Source of the DNA: Synaphobranchus kaupii
Taxonomy: Eukaryota > Chordata > Actinopteri > Anguilliformes > Synaphobranchidae
Reading direction: 5' to 3'
DNA length: 64,000 nucleotides
Assembly: GCA_029718625.1 (NCBI GenBank)
Contig: CM056379.1
Span: 68,752,670-68,816,669 of the forward strand
Shown: positions 24,736-38,356 of the stretch, piece after piece
Position numbering within the stretch: the first letter of the stretch is position 1
How the letters are laid out: every line of letters begins with the position of its first letter
Program-made: the position numbers and the translations under genes
The notes under the pieces: generated by a model
The model's database searches: none
The model's input: only the letters and a program-made list of their open reading frames with translations
What the model was told of the DNA's origin: nothing

Positions 24736-25712
24736 TGTGACTAAGATGCCTCAAACCAACTAATGTTGTCAGATACATTACCTCTCCAATTTACAAGCAA
24801 TGCTTTTTGCAATTTTCCTTTTGTATATTTTAGAGGATTTATTCTTCGAAATAAACACAATAAAATGTTAATAGTTTCTGTAACATGTGACCAAGACACC
24901 TCAAACCAAGTTGCCTGTTGTCAGAGACAGGATACCTCAAATCTACAACTGATTATTTTTCAAATTTTTCCTTTTTATATTGTGAAGGAATTTTTCTTCA
25001 AAATAAATACACTAGAGTATAGCTCAAATTTCCATCTTATAAATATATATTTTTTATTTTTCATCAAAATAAAACGACTAAAATTTCAATAGCTTCTGTG
25101 ACATATGATGAAGACGGACGCCTCAAACCAATTTTAGTGTTGTCAAAGACATTATAGCTCAAATATAGAGTTGATTATTTTTTTAATTTTCCGTTTGTAA
25201 ATTTTAAATGAATTTTTCTTCAAATTTAAAATGCAAACATTTCACTAGCTTCTGTGACATGTGACTAAGATGGCTCAAACCAACTGTAATGTTGTCAGAT
25301 ACATTCTCCAATTTACAAGCAATGCTTTTTCCAATTTTCCTTTTGTAAATTTTAAATAGATTTTTATTCAAAATAAAAGCACTAAAATGTCAATAGCTTC
25401 TGTGACATATGATGAAGACGCATGCCTCAAACCAATTTTAGTGTTCTCAAAGACATTATAGCTCAAATATAGAGTTGATTATTTTTTTAATTTTCCGTTT
25501 GTAAATTTTAAATGAATTTTTCTTCAAATTTAAAATGCTAACATTTCAATAGCTTCTGTGACATGTCACTAAGATGCCTCAAACCAACTGTAATGTTGTC
25601 AGATACATTCTCCAATTTACAAGCAATGGTTTTTTCCAATTTTCCTTTTGTAAATTTTAAATCGATTTTTATTCAAAATAAAAGCACTAAAATTTCAATA
25701 GCTTCTGTGACA
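24736..25712 (+). repeat. Module T1-F-T4-T5-T4-T5 (977 bp)
   Basis: Copy of 16919-17895. One substitution was seen: G at 25273 (AAGATGGCTC) against C at 17456. Confidence 0.88.
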
Positions 25713-26688
25713 TGTGACTAAGATGCCTCAAACCAACTAATTTTGACAGATACATTACTTCTCCAATTTACAAGCAATGCTTTTTGCAATTTTCCTTTTG
25801 TATATTTTAGAGGATTTATTCTTCGAAATAAACACACTAAAATGTTAAGAGTTTCTGTAACGTGTGACCAAGACACCTCAAACCAAGTTGCCTGTTGTCA
25901 GAGACAGGATACCTCAAATCTACAACTGATTATTTTTCAAATTTGTCCTTTTTATATTGTGAAGGAATTTTTCTTCAAAATAAATACACTACAGTATAGC
26001 TCAAATTTCCATCTTATAAATATATATTTTTTATTTTTCATCAAAATAAAACGACTAAAATTTCAATAGCTTCTGTGACATATGATGAAGACGGACGCCT
26101 CAAACCAATTTTAGTGTTGTCAAAGACATTATAGCTCAAATATAGAGTTGATTATTTTTTTAATTTTCCGTTTGTAAATTTTAAATGAATTTTTCTTCAA
26201 ATTTAAAATGCAAGCATTTCAATAGCTTCTGTGACATGTGACTAAGATGCCTCAAACCAACTGTAATGTTGTCAGATACATTCTCCAATTTACAAGCAAT
26301 GCTTTTTCCAATTTTCCTTTTGTAAATTTTAAATAGATTTTTATTCAAAATAAAAGCACTAAAATGTCAATAGCTTCTGTGACATATGATGAAGACGCAT
26401 GCCTCAAACCAATTTTAGTGTTCTCAAAGACATTATAGCTCAAATATAGAGTTGATTATTTTTTTAATTTTCCGTTTGTAAATTTTAAATGAATTTTTCT
26501 TAAAATTTAAAATGCTAACATTTCAATAGCTTCTGTGACATGTCACTAAGATGCCTCAAACCAACTGTAATGTTGTCAGATACATTCTCCACTTTACAAG
26601 CAATGCTTTTTCCAATTTTCCTTTTGTAAATTTTAAATCGATTTTTATTCAAAATAAAAGCGCTAAAATTTCAATAGCTTCTGTGACA
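25713..26688 (+). repeat. Module T1-F-T4-T5-T4-T5 (976 bp)
   Basis: Copy of 17896-18871 at an offset of 7817, with F at 25863 carrying the CACTACAG junction. Confidence 0.88.
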
Positions 26689-28076
26689 TGTGACTAAGAT
26701 GCCTCAAACCAACTAATTTTGTCAGATACATTCTCCAATTTACAAGCAATGCTTTTTGCAATTTTCCTTTTGTATATTTTAGAGGATTTATTCTTCGAAA
26801 TAAACACACTAAAATGTTAAGAGTTTCTGTAACATGTGACCAAGACACCTCAAACCAAGTTGCCTGTTGTCAGAGACAGGATACCTCAAATCTACAACTG
26901 ATTATTTTTAAAATGTTCCCTTTGTATATTTTAAAGGAATTTTTCTTCAAAATAAATACACTAAAATGTCAATAGTTCCTGTGTCATGTGACGAAGATAC
27001 CTCAAAGCAAATTGACTGTTGTCAGAGATAGTATAGCTCAAATTTCCATCTCATAAATATATATTTTTTATTTTTCATCAAAATCGAACTACTAAAATTT
27101 CAATAGCTTCTGTGACATGTGACCAAGACACCTCAAACCAAGTTGCCTGTTGTCAGAGACAGGATAGCTTAAATTTGCAACTGACTATTTTTCAAATTTT
27201 CCCTTTATATATTTTAAAGGAATTTTTCTTCAAAATAAATACACTAAAATGTCAATAGTTTCTGTAACATGTGACCAAGACACCTCAAACCAAGTTGCCT
27301 GTTGTCAGAGACAGGAAACCTCAAATCTACAACTAATTATTTTTAAAATTTTCCCTTTGTATATTTTAAAAGAATTTTTCTCCAAAATAAATAAACTAAA
27401 ATGTCAATAGTTTCTGTGTCATGTGACCAAGATACCTCAAAGGAAATTGACTGTTGTCAGAGAGTATAGCTCAAATTTCCCTCTTATTAATATATATTTT
27501 AAATTTTTCTTCAAAATAGAACTACTACAATTTCAATAGCTTCTGTGACATGTGATGAAGACGCACGCCTAAAACCAATTTTAGTGTTGTCAAAGACATT
27601 ATACCTCAAATATACAGTTGATTATTTTTTTAATTTTGCCTTTGTATATTTTAAAGGAATTTTTCTTCAAAATAAATACACTAGAGTATAGCTCAAATTT
27701 CGTTCTTATAAATATATATTTTTTATTTTTCTTCAAAATAAAACGACTAAAATTTCAATAGCTTCTGTGACATATGATGAAGACGGACGCCTCAAACCAA
27801 TTTTAGTGTTGTCAAAGACATTATAGCTCAAATATAGAGTTGATTATTTTTTAAATTTTCCGTTTGCAAATTTTAAATGAATTTTTCTTCAAATTTAAAA
27901 TGCTAACATTTCAATAGCTTCTGTGACATGTGACTAAGATGCCTCAAACCAACTGTAATGTTGTCAGATACATTCTCCAATTTACAAGCAATGCTTTTTC
28001 CAATTTTACTTTTGTAAATTTTAAATCGATTTTTATTCAAAATAAAAGCACTAAAATTTCAATAGCTTCTGTGACA
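26689..28076 (+). repeat. Module with recombinant X (1388 bp)
   Basis: Copy of 18872-20259, including ACTACTACAATTTC; X is at 27551. It is also the first module of a 4026-bp block that is repeated once more from 30715. Confidence 0.88.
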
Positions 28077-29396
28077 TGTGACTAAGATGCCTCAAACCAA
28101 ATAATTTTGTCAGATACATTACTTCTCCAATTTACAAGCAATGCTTTTTGCAATTTTCCTTTTGTATATTTTAGAGGATTTATTCTTCGAAATAAACACA
28201 ATAAAATGTTAATGGTTTCTGTAACATGTGACCAAGACACCTCAAACCAAGTTAACTGTTGTCAGAGACAGGATACCTCAAATCTACAACTGATTATTTT
28301 TCAAATTTTCCCTTTGTATATTTTAAAGGAACTTTTCTTCAAGATAAATACACTAAAATGTCAATAGTTTCTGTGTCATGTGACCAAGACACCTCAAACC
28401 AAGTTTCCTGTTGTCAGAGACAGGATACCTCAAATCTACAACTGATTATTTTTAAAATTTTCCCTTTGTATATTTTAAAAGAATTTTTCTCCAAAATAAA
28501 TACACTAAAATGTCAATAGTTTCTGTGTCATGTGACGAAGATACCTCAAAGCAAATTGACTGTTGTCAGAGATAGTATAGCTCAAATTTCCCTCTCATAA
28601 ATATATATTTTTTATTTTTCATCAAAATAAAACTACTAAAATTTCAATAGCTTCTGTGACATGTGACCAAGACACCTCAAACCAAGTTGCCTGTTGTCAG
28701 AGACAGGATAGCTTAAATTTACAACTGACTATTTTTCAAATGTTCCCTTTATATATTTTAAAGGAATTTTTCTTCAAAATAAATACACTAAAATGTCAAT
28801 AGTTTCTGTAACATGTGACCAAGACACCTCAAACCAAGTTGCCTGTTGTCAGAGACAGGATACCTCAAATCTACAACTGATTATTTTTAAAATTTTCCCT
28901 TTGTATATTTTAAAATAATTTTTCTCCAAAATAAATAAACTAAAATGTCAATAGTTTCTGTGTCATGTGACCAAGATACCTCAAAGGAAATTGACTGTTG
29001 TCAGAGAGTATAGCTCAAATTTCCCTCTTATAAATATATATTTTAAATTTTTCTTCAAAATAGAACTACTAAAATTTCAATAGCTTCTGTGACATATGAT
29101 GAAGACGCATGCCTCAAACCAATTTTAGTGTTCTCAGACATTATAGCTCAAATATAGAGTTGATTATTTTTTTAATTTTCCGTTTGTAAATTTTAAATGA
29201 ATTTTTCTTAAAATTTAAAATGCTAACATTTCAATAGCTTCTGTGACATGTCACTAAGATGCCTCAAACCAACTGTAATGTTGTCAGATACATTCTCCAC
29301 TTTACAAGCAATGCTTTTTCCAATTTTCCTTTTGTAAATTTTAAATCGATTTTTATTCAAAATAAAAGCGCTAAAATTTCAATAGCTTCTGTGACA
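28077..29396 (+). repeat. Module, 9-mer with an extra T2 (1320 bp)
   Basis: Copy of 20260-21579, with the same extra T2 and the same two-base loss in T4. G at 29182 replaces A at 21365. Confidence 0.88.
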
Positions 29397-30714
29397 TGTG
29401 ACTAAGATGCCTCAAACCAACTAATTTTGTCAGATACATTCTCCAATTTACAAGCAATGCTTTTTGCAATTTTCCTTTTGTATATTTTAGAGGATTTATT
29501 CTTCGAAATAAACACACTAAAATGTTAAGAGTTTCTGTAACATGTGACCAAGACACCTCAAACCAAGTTGCCTGTTGTCAGAGACAGGATACCTCAAATC
29601 TACAACTGATTATTTTTAAAATGTTCCCTTTGTATATTTTAAAGGAATTTTTCTTCAAAATAAATACACTAAAATGTCAATAGTTCCTGTGTCATGTGAC
29701 GAAGATACCTCAAAGCAAATTGACTGTTGTCAGAGATAGTATAGCTCAAATTTCCATCTCATAAATATATATTTTATATTTTTCATCAAAATAGAACTAC
29801 TAGAATTTCAATAGCTTCTGTGACATGTGACCAAGACACCTCAAACCAAGTTGCCTGTTGTCAGAGACAGGATAGCTTAAATTTACAACTGACTATTTTT
29901 CAAATGTTCCCTTTATATATTTTAAAGGAATTTTTCTTCAAAATAAATACACTAAATTGTCAATAGTTTCTGTAACATGTGACCAAGACACCTCAAAGGA
30001 AATTGACTGTTGTCAGAGAGTATAGCTCAAATTTCCCTCTTATAAATATATATTTTAAATTTTTCTTCAAAATAGAACTACTAAAATTTCAATAGCTTCT
30101 GTGACATGTGATGAAGACGCACGCCTCAAACCAATTTTAGTGTTGTCAAAGACATTATAGCTCAAATATACAGTTGATTATTTTTTTAATTTTCCGTTTG
30201 TAAATTTTAAATGAATTTTTCTTCAAATTTAAAATGCAAGCATTTCAATAGCTTCTGTGACATGTGACTAAGATGCCTCAAACCAACTGTAATGTTGTCA
30301 GATACATTCTCCAATTTACAAGCAATGCTTTTTCCAATTTTCCTTTTGTAAATTTTAAATAGATTTTTATTCAAAATAAAAGCACTAAAATGTCAATAGC
30401 TTCTGTGACATATGATGAAGACGCATGCCTCAAACCAATTTTAGTGTTCTCAAAGACATTATAGCTCAAATATAGAGTTGATTATTTTTTTAATTTTCCG
30501 TTTGTAAATTTTAAATGAATTTTTCTTAAAATTTAAAATGCTAACATTTCAATAGCTTCTGTGACATGTCACTAAGATGCCTCAAACCAACTGTAATGTT
30601 GTCAGATACATTCTCCACTTTACAAGCAATGCTTTTTCCAATTTTCCTTTTGTAAATTTTAAATCGATTTTTATTCAAAATAAAAGCGCTAAAATTTCAA
30701 TAGCTTCTGTGACA
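29397..30714 (+). repeat. Module, 9-mer with T2/T3' hybrid (1318 bp)
   Basis: Copy of 21580-22897. C at 29901 replaces A at 22084. It closes the second 7817-bp copy. Confidence 0.88.
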
Positions 30715-32102
30715 TGTGACTAAGATGCCTCAAACCAACTAATTTTGTCAGATACATTCTCCAATTTACAAGCAATGCTTTTTGCAATTTTCCTTTTGTA
30801 TATTTTAGAGGATTTATTCTTCGAAATAAACACACTAAAATGTTAAGAGTTTCTGTAACATGTGACCAAGACACCTCAAACCAAGTTGCCTGTTGTCAGA
30901 GACAGGATACCTCAAATCTACAACTGATTATTTTTAAAATGTTCCCTTTGTATATTTTAAAGGAATTTTTCTTCAAAATAAATACACTAAAATGTCAATA
31001 GTTCCTGTGTCATGTGACGAAGATACCTCAAAGCAAATTGACTGTTGTCAGAGATAGTATAGCTCAAATTTCCATCTCATAAATATATATTTTTTATTTT
31101 TCATCAAAATCGAACTACTAAAATTTCAATAGCTTCTGTGACATGTGACCAAGACACCTCAAACCAAGTTGCCTGTTGTCAGAGACAGGATAGCTTAAAT
31201 TTGCAACTGACTATTTTTCAAATTTTCCCTTTATATATTTTAAAGGAATTTTTCTTCAAAATAAATACACTAAAATGTCAATAGTTTCTGTAACATGTGA
31301 CCAAGACACCTCAAACCAAGTTGCCTGTTGTCAGAGACAGGAAACCTCAAATCTACAACTAATTATTTTTAAAATTTTCCCTTTGTATATTTTAAAAGAA
31401 TTTTTCTCCAAAATAAATAAACTAAAATGTCAATAGTTTCTGTGTCATGTGACCAAGATACCTCAAAGGAAATTGACTGTTGTCAGAGAGTATAGCTCAA
31501 ATTTCCCTCTTATTAATATATATTTTAAATTTTTCTTCAAAATAGAACTACTAAAATTTCAATAGCTTCTGTGACATGTGATGAAGACGCACGCCTAAAA
31601 CCAATTTTAGTGTTGTCAAAGACATTATACCTCAAATATACAGTTGATTATTTTTTTAATTTTGCCTTTGTATATTTTAAAGGAATTTTTCTTCAAAATA
31701 AATACACTAGAGTATAGCTCAAATTTCGTTCTTATAAATATATATTTTTTATTTTTCTTCAAAATAAAACGACTAAAATTTCAATAGCTTCTGTGACATA
31801 TGATGAAGACGGACGCCTCAAACCAATTTTAGTGTTGTCAAAGACATTATAGCTCAAATATAGAGTTGATTATTTTTTAAATTTTCCGTTTGCAAATTTT
31901 AAATGAATTTTTCTTCAAATTTAAAATGCTAACATTTCAATAGCTTCTGTGACATGTGACTAAGATGCCTCAAACCAACTGTAATGTTGTCAGATACATT
32001 CTCCAATTTACAAGCAATGCTTTTTCCAATTTTACTTTTGTAAATTTTAAATCGATTTTTATTCAAAATAAAAGCACTAAAATTTCAATAGCTTCTGTGA
32101 CA
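30715..32102 (+). repeat. Module with recombinant X (1388 bp), third copy
   Basis: Segments at 30715, 30861, 31013, 31144, 31296, 31448, 31577 (X), 31799 and 31955. It matches 26689-28076 at an offset of 4026 but has ACTACTAAAATTTC at the end of T3', so it differs from both earlier copies there. Confidence 0.87.
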
Positions 32103-33422
32103 TGTGACTAAGATGCCTCAAACCAAATAATTTTGTCAGATACATTACTTCTCCAATTTACAAGCAATGCTTTTTGCAATTTTCCTTTTGTATATTTTAG
32201 AGGATTTATTCTTCGAAATAAACACAATAAAATGTTAATGGTTTCTGTAACATGTGACCAAGACACCTCAAACCAAGTTAACTGTTGTCAGAGACAGGAT
32301 ACCTCAAATCTACAACTGATTATTTTTCAAATTTTCCCTTTGTATATTTTAAAGGAACTTTTCTTCAAGATAAATACACTAAAATGTCAATAGTTTCTGT
32401 GTCATGTGACCAAGACACCTCAAACCAAGTTTCCTGTTGTCAGAGACAGGATACCTCAAATCTACAACTGATTATTTTTAAAATTTTCCCTTTGTATATT
32501 TTAAAAGAATTTTTCTCCAAAATAAATACACTAAAATGTCAATAGTTTCTGTGTCATGTGACGAAGATACCTCAAAGCAAATTGACTGTTGTCAGAGATA
32601 GTATAGCTCAAATTTCCCTCTCATAAATATATATTTTTTATTTTTCATCAAAATAAAACTACTAAAATTTCAATAGCTTCTGTGACATGTGACCAAGACA
32701 CCTCAAACCAAGTTGCCTGTTGTCAGAGACAGGATAGCTTAAATTTACAACTGACTATTTTTCAAATGTTCCCTTTATATATTTTAAAGGAATTTTTCTT
32801 CAAAATAAATACACTAAAATGTCAATAGTTTCTGTAACATGTGACCAAGACACCTCAAACCAAGTTGCCTGTTGTCAGAGACAGGATACCTCAAATCTAC
32901 AACTGATTATTTTTAAAATTTTCCCTTTGTATATTTTAAAAGAATTTTTCTCCAAAATAAATAAACTAAAATGTCAATAGTTTCTGTGTCATGTGACCAA
33001 GATACCTCAAAGGAAATTGACTGTTGTCAGAGAGTATAGCTCAAATTTCCCTCTTATAAATATATATTTTAAATTTTTCTTCAAAATAGAACTACTAAAA
33101 TTTCAATAGCTTCTGTGACATATGATGAAGACGCATGCCTCAAACCAATTTTAGTGTTCTCAGACATTATAGCTCAAATATAGAGTTGATTATTTTTTTA
33201 ATTTTCCGTTTGTAAATTTTAAATGAATTTTTCTTAAAATTTAAAATGCTAACATTTCAATAGCTTCTGTGACATGTCACTAAGATGCCTCAAACCAACT
33301 GTAATGTTGTCAGATACATTCTCCACTTTACAAGCAATGCTTTTTCCAATTTTCCTTTTGTAAATTTTAAATCGATTTTTATTCAAAATAAAAGCGCTAA
33401 AATTTCAATAGCTTCTGTGACA
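32103..33422 (+). repeat. Module, 9-mer with an extra T2 (1320 bp), third copy
   Basis: Segments at 32103, 32253, 32405, 32557, 32688, 32840, 32992, 33121 and 33275. Near 32940 it reads TTTTAAAAGAATTTTTC where the other two copies have TTTTAAAATAATTTTTC. Confidence 0.87.
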
Positions 33423-34437
33423 TGTGACTAAGATGCCTCAAACCAACTAATTTTGTCAGATACATTCTCCAATTTACAAGCAATGCTTTTTGCAATTTTC
33501 CTTTTGTATATTTTAGAGGATTTATTCTTCGAAATAAACACACTAAAATGTTAAGAGTTTCTGTAACATGTGACCAAGACACCTCAAACCAAGTTGCCTG
33601 TTGTCAGAGACAGGATACCTCAAATCTACAACTGATTATTTTTAAAATGTTCCCTTTGTATATTTTAAAGGAATTTTTCTTCAAAATAAATACACTAAAA
33701 TGTCAATAGTTCCTGTGTCATGTGACGAAGATACCTCAAAGCAAATTGACTGTTGTCAGAGATAGTATAGCTCAAATTTCCATCTCATAAATATATATTT
33801 TTTATTTTTCATCAAAATAGAACTACTAGAATTTCAATAGCTTCTGTGACATGTGACCAAGACACCTCAAACCAAGTTGCCTGTTGTCAGAGACAGGATA
33901 GCTTAAATTTACAACTGACTATTTTTCAAATGTTCCCTTTATATATTTTAAAGGAATTTTTCTTCAAAATAAATACACTAAATTGTCAATAGTTTCTGTA
34001 ACATGTGACCAAGACACCTCAAAGGAAATTGACTGTTGTCAGAGAGTATAGCTCAAATTTCCCTCTTATAAATATATATTTTAAATTTTTCTTCAAAATA
34101 GAACTACTAAAATTTCAATAGCTTCTGTGACATGTGATGAAGACGCACGCCTCAAACCAATTTTAGTGTTGTCAAAGACATTATAGCTCAAATATACAGT
34201 TGATTATTTTTTTAATTTTCCGTTTGTAAATTTTAAATGAATTTTTCTTCAAATTTAAAATGGAAACATTCCAATAGCTTCTGTGACATGTGACTGAGAT
34301 GCCTCAAACCAACTGTAATGTTGTCAGATACATTCTCCAATTTACAAGCAATGGTTTTTTCCAATTTTCCTTTTGTAAATTTTAAATCGATTTTTATTCA
34401 AAATAAAAGCACTAAAATTTCAATAGCTTCTGTGACA
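33423..34437 (+). repeat. Module, 7 segments, end of the 4026-bp similarity (1015 bp)
   Basis: T1 (146 bp) 33423, T2 33569, T3 33721, T2 33852, a T2/T3' hybrid 34004, T4 34133, T5 (149 bp) 34289. Compared with 29397-30714 it lacks a final T4-T5 dimer. Near 34260 (TGGAAACATTCC) it switches to the sequence found at 8164, so the joint between two sources lies in this T4. Confidence 0.85.
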
Positions 34438-35414
34438 TGTGACTAAGATGCCTCAAACCAACTAATTTTGTCAGATACATTACTTCTCCAATTTACAAGC
34501 AATGCTTTTTGCAATTTTCCTTTTGTATATTTTAGAGGATTTATTCTTCGAAATAAACACACTAAAATGTTAAGAGTTTCTGTAACGTGTGACCAAGACA
34601 CCTCAAACCAAGTTGCCTGTTGTCAGAGACAGGATACCTCAAATCTACAACTGATTATTTTTCAAATTTTTCCTTTTTATATTGTGAAGGAATTTTTCTT
34701 CAAAATAAATACACTAGAGTATAGCTCAAATTTCCATCTTATAAATATATATTTTTTATTTTTCATCAAAATAAAACGACTAAAATTTCAATAGCTTCTG
34801 TGACATATGATGAAGACGGACGCCTCAAACCAATTTTAGTGTTGTCAAAGACATTATAGCTCAAATATAGAGTTGATTATTTTTTTAATTTTCCGTTTGT
34901 AAATTTTAAATGAATTTTTCTTCAAATTTAAAATGCAAACATTTCAATAGCTTCTGTGACATGTGACTAAGATGCCTCAACCCAACTGTAATGTTGTCAG
35001 ATACATTCTCCAATTTACAAGCAATGCTTTTTCCAATTTTCCTTTTGTAAATTTTAAATAGATTTTTATTCAAATTAAAAGCACTAAAATGTCAATAGCT
35101 TCTGTGACATATGATGAAGACGCATGCCTCAAACCAATTTTAGTGTTCTCAAAGACATTATAGCTCAAATATAGAGTTGAATATTTTTTTAATTTTCCGT
35201 TTGTAAATTTTAAATGAATTTTTCTTCAAATTTAAAATGCTAACATTTCAATAGCTTCTGTGACATGTCACTAAGATGCCTCAAACCAACTGTAATGTTG
35301 TCAGATACATTCTCCAATTTACAAGCAATGGTTTTTTCCAATTTTCCTTTTGTAAATTTTAAATCGATTTTTATTCAAAATAAAAGCACTAAAATTTCAC
35401 TAGCTTCTGTGACA
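34438..35414 (+). repeat. Module T1-F-T4-T5-T4-T5 (977 bp)
   Basis: Segments at 34438, 34588 (F), 34806, 34962, 35110 and 35266. It is nearly identical to 8341-9317 at a distance of 26097 bp, including CTCAACCCAACTG. The T1 anchor here is the normal TGTGAC, and F has TTTTCAAATTTTTCC where 8341-9317 reads TTTTCTAATTTTTCC. Confidence 0.87.
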
Positions 35415-36584
35415 TGTGACTAAGATGCCTCAAACCAAATAATTTTGTCAGATACATTACTTCTCCAATTTACAAGCAATGCTTTTTGCAATTTTCCTTT
35501 TGTATATTTTAGAGGATTTATTCTTCGAAATAAACACACTAAAATGTTAAGAGTTTCTGTAACGTGTGACCAAGACACCTCAAACCAAGTTGCCTGTTGT
35601 CAGAGACAGGATACCTCAAATCTACAACTGATTATTTTTAAAATGTTCCCTTTGTATATTTTAAAGGAATTTTTCTTCAAAATAAATACACTAAAATGTC
35701 AATAGTTCCTGTGTCATGTGACGAAGATACCTCAAAGCAAATTGACTGTTGTCAGAGATAGTATAGCTCAAATTTCCATCTCATAAATATATATTTTTTA
35801 TTTTTCATCAAAATCGAACTACTAAAATTTCAATAGCTTCTGTGACATGTGACCAAGACACCTCAAACCAAGTTGCCTGTTGTCAGAGACAGGATAGCTT
35901 AAATTTGCAACTGACTATTTTTCAAATTTTCCCTTTATATATTTTAAAGGAATTTTTCTTCAAAATAAATACACTAAAATGTCAATAGTTTCTGTAACAT
36001 GTGACCAAGACACCTAAAACCAAGTTGCCTGTTGTCAGAGACAGGAAACCTCAAATCTACAACTAATTATTTTTAAAATTTTCCCTTTGTATATTTTAAA
36101 AGAATTTTTCTCCAAAATAAATAAACTAAAATGTCAATAGTTTCTGTGTCATGTGACCAAGATACCTCAAAGGAAATTGACTGTTGTCAGAGAGTATAGC
36201 TCAAATTTCCCTCTTATTAATATATATTTTAAATTTTTCTTCAAAATAGAACTACTAAAATTTCAATAGCTTCTGTGACATGTGATGAAGACGCATGCCT
36301 CAAACCAATTTTAGTGTTGTCAAAGACATTATACCTCAAATATACAGTTGATTATTTTTTTAATTTTCCGTTTGTAAATTTTAAATGAATTTTTCTTCAA
36401 ATTTAAAATGCAAACATTTCAATAGCTTCTGTGACACGTGACTAAGATGCCTCAAACCAACTGTAATGTTGTCAGATACATTCGCCAATTTACAAGCAAT
36501 GCTTTTTCCAATTTTCCTTTTGTAAATTTTAAATCGATTTTTATTCAAAATAAAAGCACTAAAATTTCACTAGCTTCTGTGACA
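35415..36584 (+). repeat. Module, 8-mer (1170 bp)
   Basis: T1 35415, T2 35565, T3 35717, T2 35848, T2 36000, T3' 36152, T4 36281, T5 36437. It follows 9318-10183, including the rare CACCTAAAACCAAG. It departs in T3' (CTTATTAATATA against CTTATAAATATA). The T5 anchor is CACGTGAC. Confidence 0.86.
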
Positions 36585-38356
36585 TGTGACTAAGATGCCT
36601 CAAACCAAATAATTTTGTCAGATACATTACTTCTCCAATTTAAAAGCAATGCTTTTTGCAATTTTCCTTTTGTATATTTTAGAGGATTTATTCTTCGAAA
36701 TAAACACAATAAAATGTTAATGGTTTCTGTAACATGACCAAGACACCTCCAACCAAGTTACCTGTTGTCAGAGACAGGATACCTCAAATCTACAACTGAT
36801 TATTTTTCAAATTTTGCCTTTGTATATTTTAAAGGAATTTTTCTTCAAAATAAATACACTAAAATGTCAATAGTTTCTGTGTCATGTCACCAAGATACCT
36901 CAAAGCAAATTGTTGTCAGAGAGAGTATAGCTCAAATTTCCTTCTTATAAATTTATATGTTTTATTTTTCTTCAAAATAAAATGACTAAAATTTCAATAG
37001 CTTCTGTGACATATGATGAAGACGCACGCCTCAAACCAATTTTAGTGTTGTCAAAGACATTATAGCTCAAATATAGAGTTGATTATTTTTTAAATTTTCC
37101 GTTTGTGAATCTTAAATTAATTTTTCTTCAAATTTAAAATGCTAACATTTCAATAGCTTCTGTGACATGTCACTAAGATGCCTCAAACCAACTGTAATGT
37201 TGTCAGATACATTCTCCAATTTACAAGCAATGCTTTTTCCAATTTTCCTTTTGTAAATTTTAAATAGATTTTTATTCAAAATAAAAGCACTAAAATTTCA
37301 ATAGCTTCTGTGACATGTGACTAAGACACCTCAAACCAAGTTGCCTGTTGTCAGAGACACGATAGCTTAAATTTACAACTGACTATTTTTCAAATTTTCC
37401 CTTTATATATTTTAAAGGAATTTTTCTTCAAAATAAATACAGTAAAATGTCAATAGTCTCTGTAACATGTGACCAAGACACCTCAAACCAAGTTGCCTGT
37501 TGTCAGAGACAGGATACCTCAAATCTACAACTGATTATTTTTAAAATTTTCCCTTTGTATATTTTAAAATAATTTTTCTCCAAAATAAATAAACTAAAAT
37601 GTCAATAGTTTCTGTGTCATGTGACCAAGATACCTCGAAGGAAATTGACTGTTGTCAGAGAGTATAGCTCAAATTTCCCTCTTATAAATATATATTTTAA
37701 ATTTTTCTTCAAAATAGAACTACTAAAATTTCAATAGCTTCTGTGACATATGATGAAGACGCACGCCTCAAACCAAGTTTACTGTTGTCAAAGACATTAT
37801 AGCTCAAATATACAGTTGATTATTTTTTAAATTTTCCGTTTGTAAATTTTAAATGAATTTTTCTTCAAATTTAAAATGCTAACATTTCAATAGCTTCTGT
37901 GACATGTGATTAAGATGCCTCAAACCAACTATAATGTTGTCAGATACATTCTCCAATTTACAAGCAATGCTTTTTCCAATTTTCCTTTTGTAAATTTTAA
38001 ATAGATTTTTATTCAAAATAAAAGCACTAAAATGTCAATAGCTTCTGTGACATATGATGAAGACGCATGCCTCAAACCAATTTTAGTGTTCTCAAAGACA
38101 TTATAGCTCAAATATAGAGTTGATTATTTTTTTAATTTTCCGTTTGTAAATTTTAAATGAATTTTTCTTAAAATTTAAAATGCTAACATTTCAATAGCTT
38201 CTGTGACATGTCACTAAGATGCCTCAAACCAACTGTAATGTTGTCAGATACATTCTCCACTTTACAAGCAATGCTTTTTCCAATTTTCCTTTTGTAAATT
38301 TTAAATCGATTTTTATTCAAAATAAAAGCGCTAAAATTTCAATAGCTTCTGTGACA
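36585..38356 (+). repeat. Module, 12 segments, rearranged (1772 bp)
   Basis: T1 36585, T2 (150 bp) 36735, T3 (127 bp) 36885, T4 37012, T5 37168, T2 37316, T2 37468, T3' 37620, T4 37749, T5 37905, T4 38053, T5 38209. At 37316 a T5/T1-like anchor (TGTGACTAAGACACC) continues as T2 with no T1 between, an unusual T5-T2 joint. Several private changes make this the least regular module. Confidence 0.83.

Larger units (their letters stand above)
22898..30714 (+). repeat. 7817-bp HOR, copy 2 (51 segments)
   Basis: Equal in length to copy 1, with three substitutions noticed (25273, 29182, 29901) and no indel. If that count is near complete, the copies are above 99.9% identical and very recent, or were produced by assembly. 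Confidence 0.9.
30715..34437 (+). repeat. Partial third repeat of the last 4026 bp of the 7817-bp HOR
   Basis: Modules 1388 + 1320 + 1015 bp follow 26689-30714 at an offset of 4026. The last module is short by one T4-T5 dimer, where it passes into 8.2-kb-like sequence. Several differences from both full copies suggest that it is older or was reached by conversion. Confidence 0.86.
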
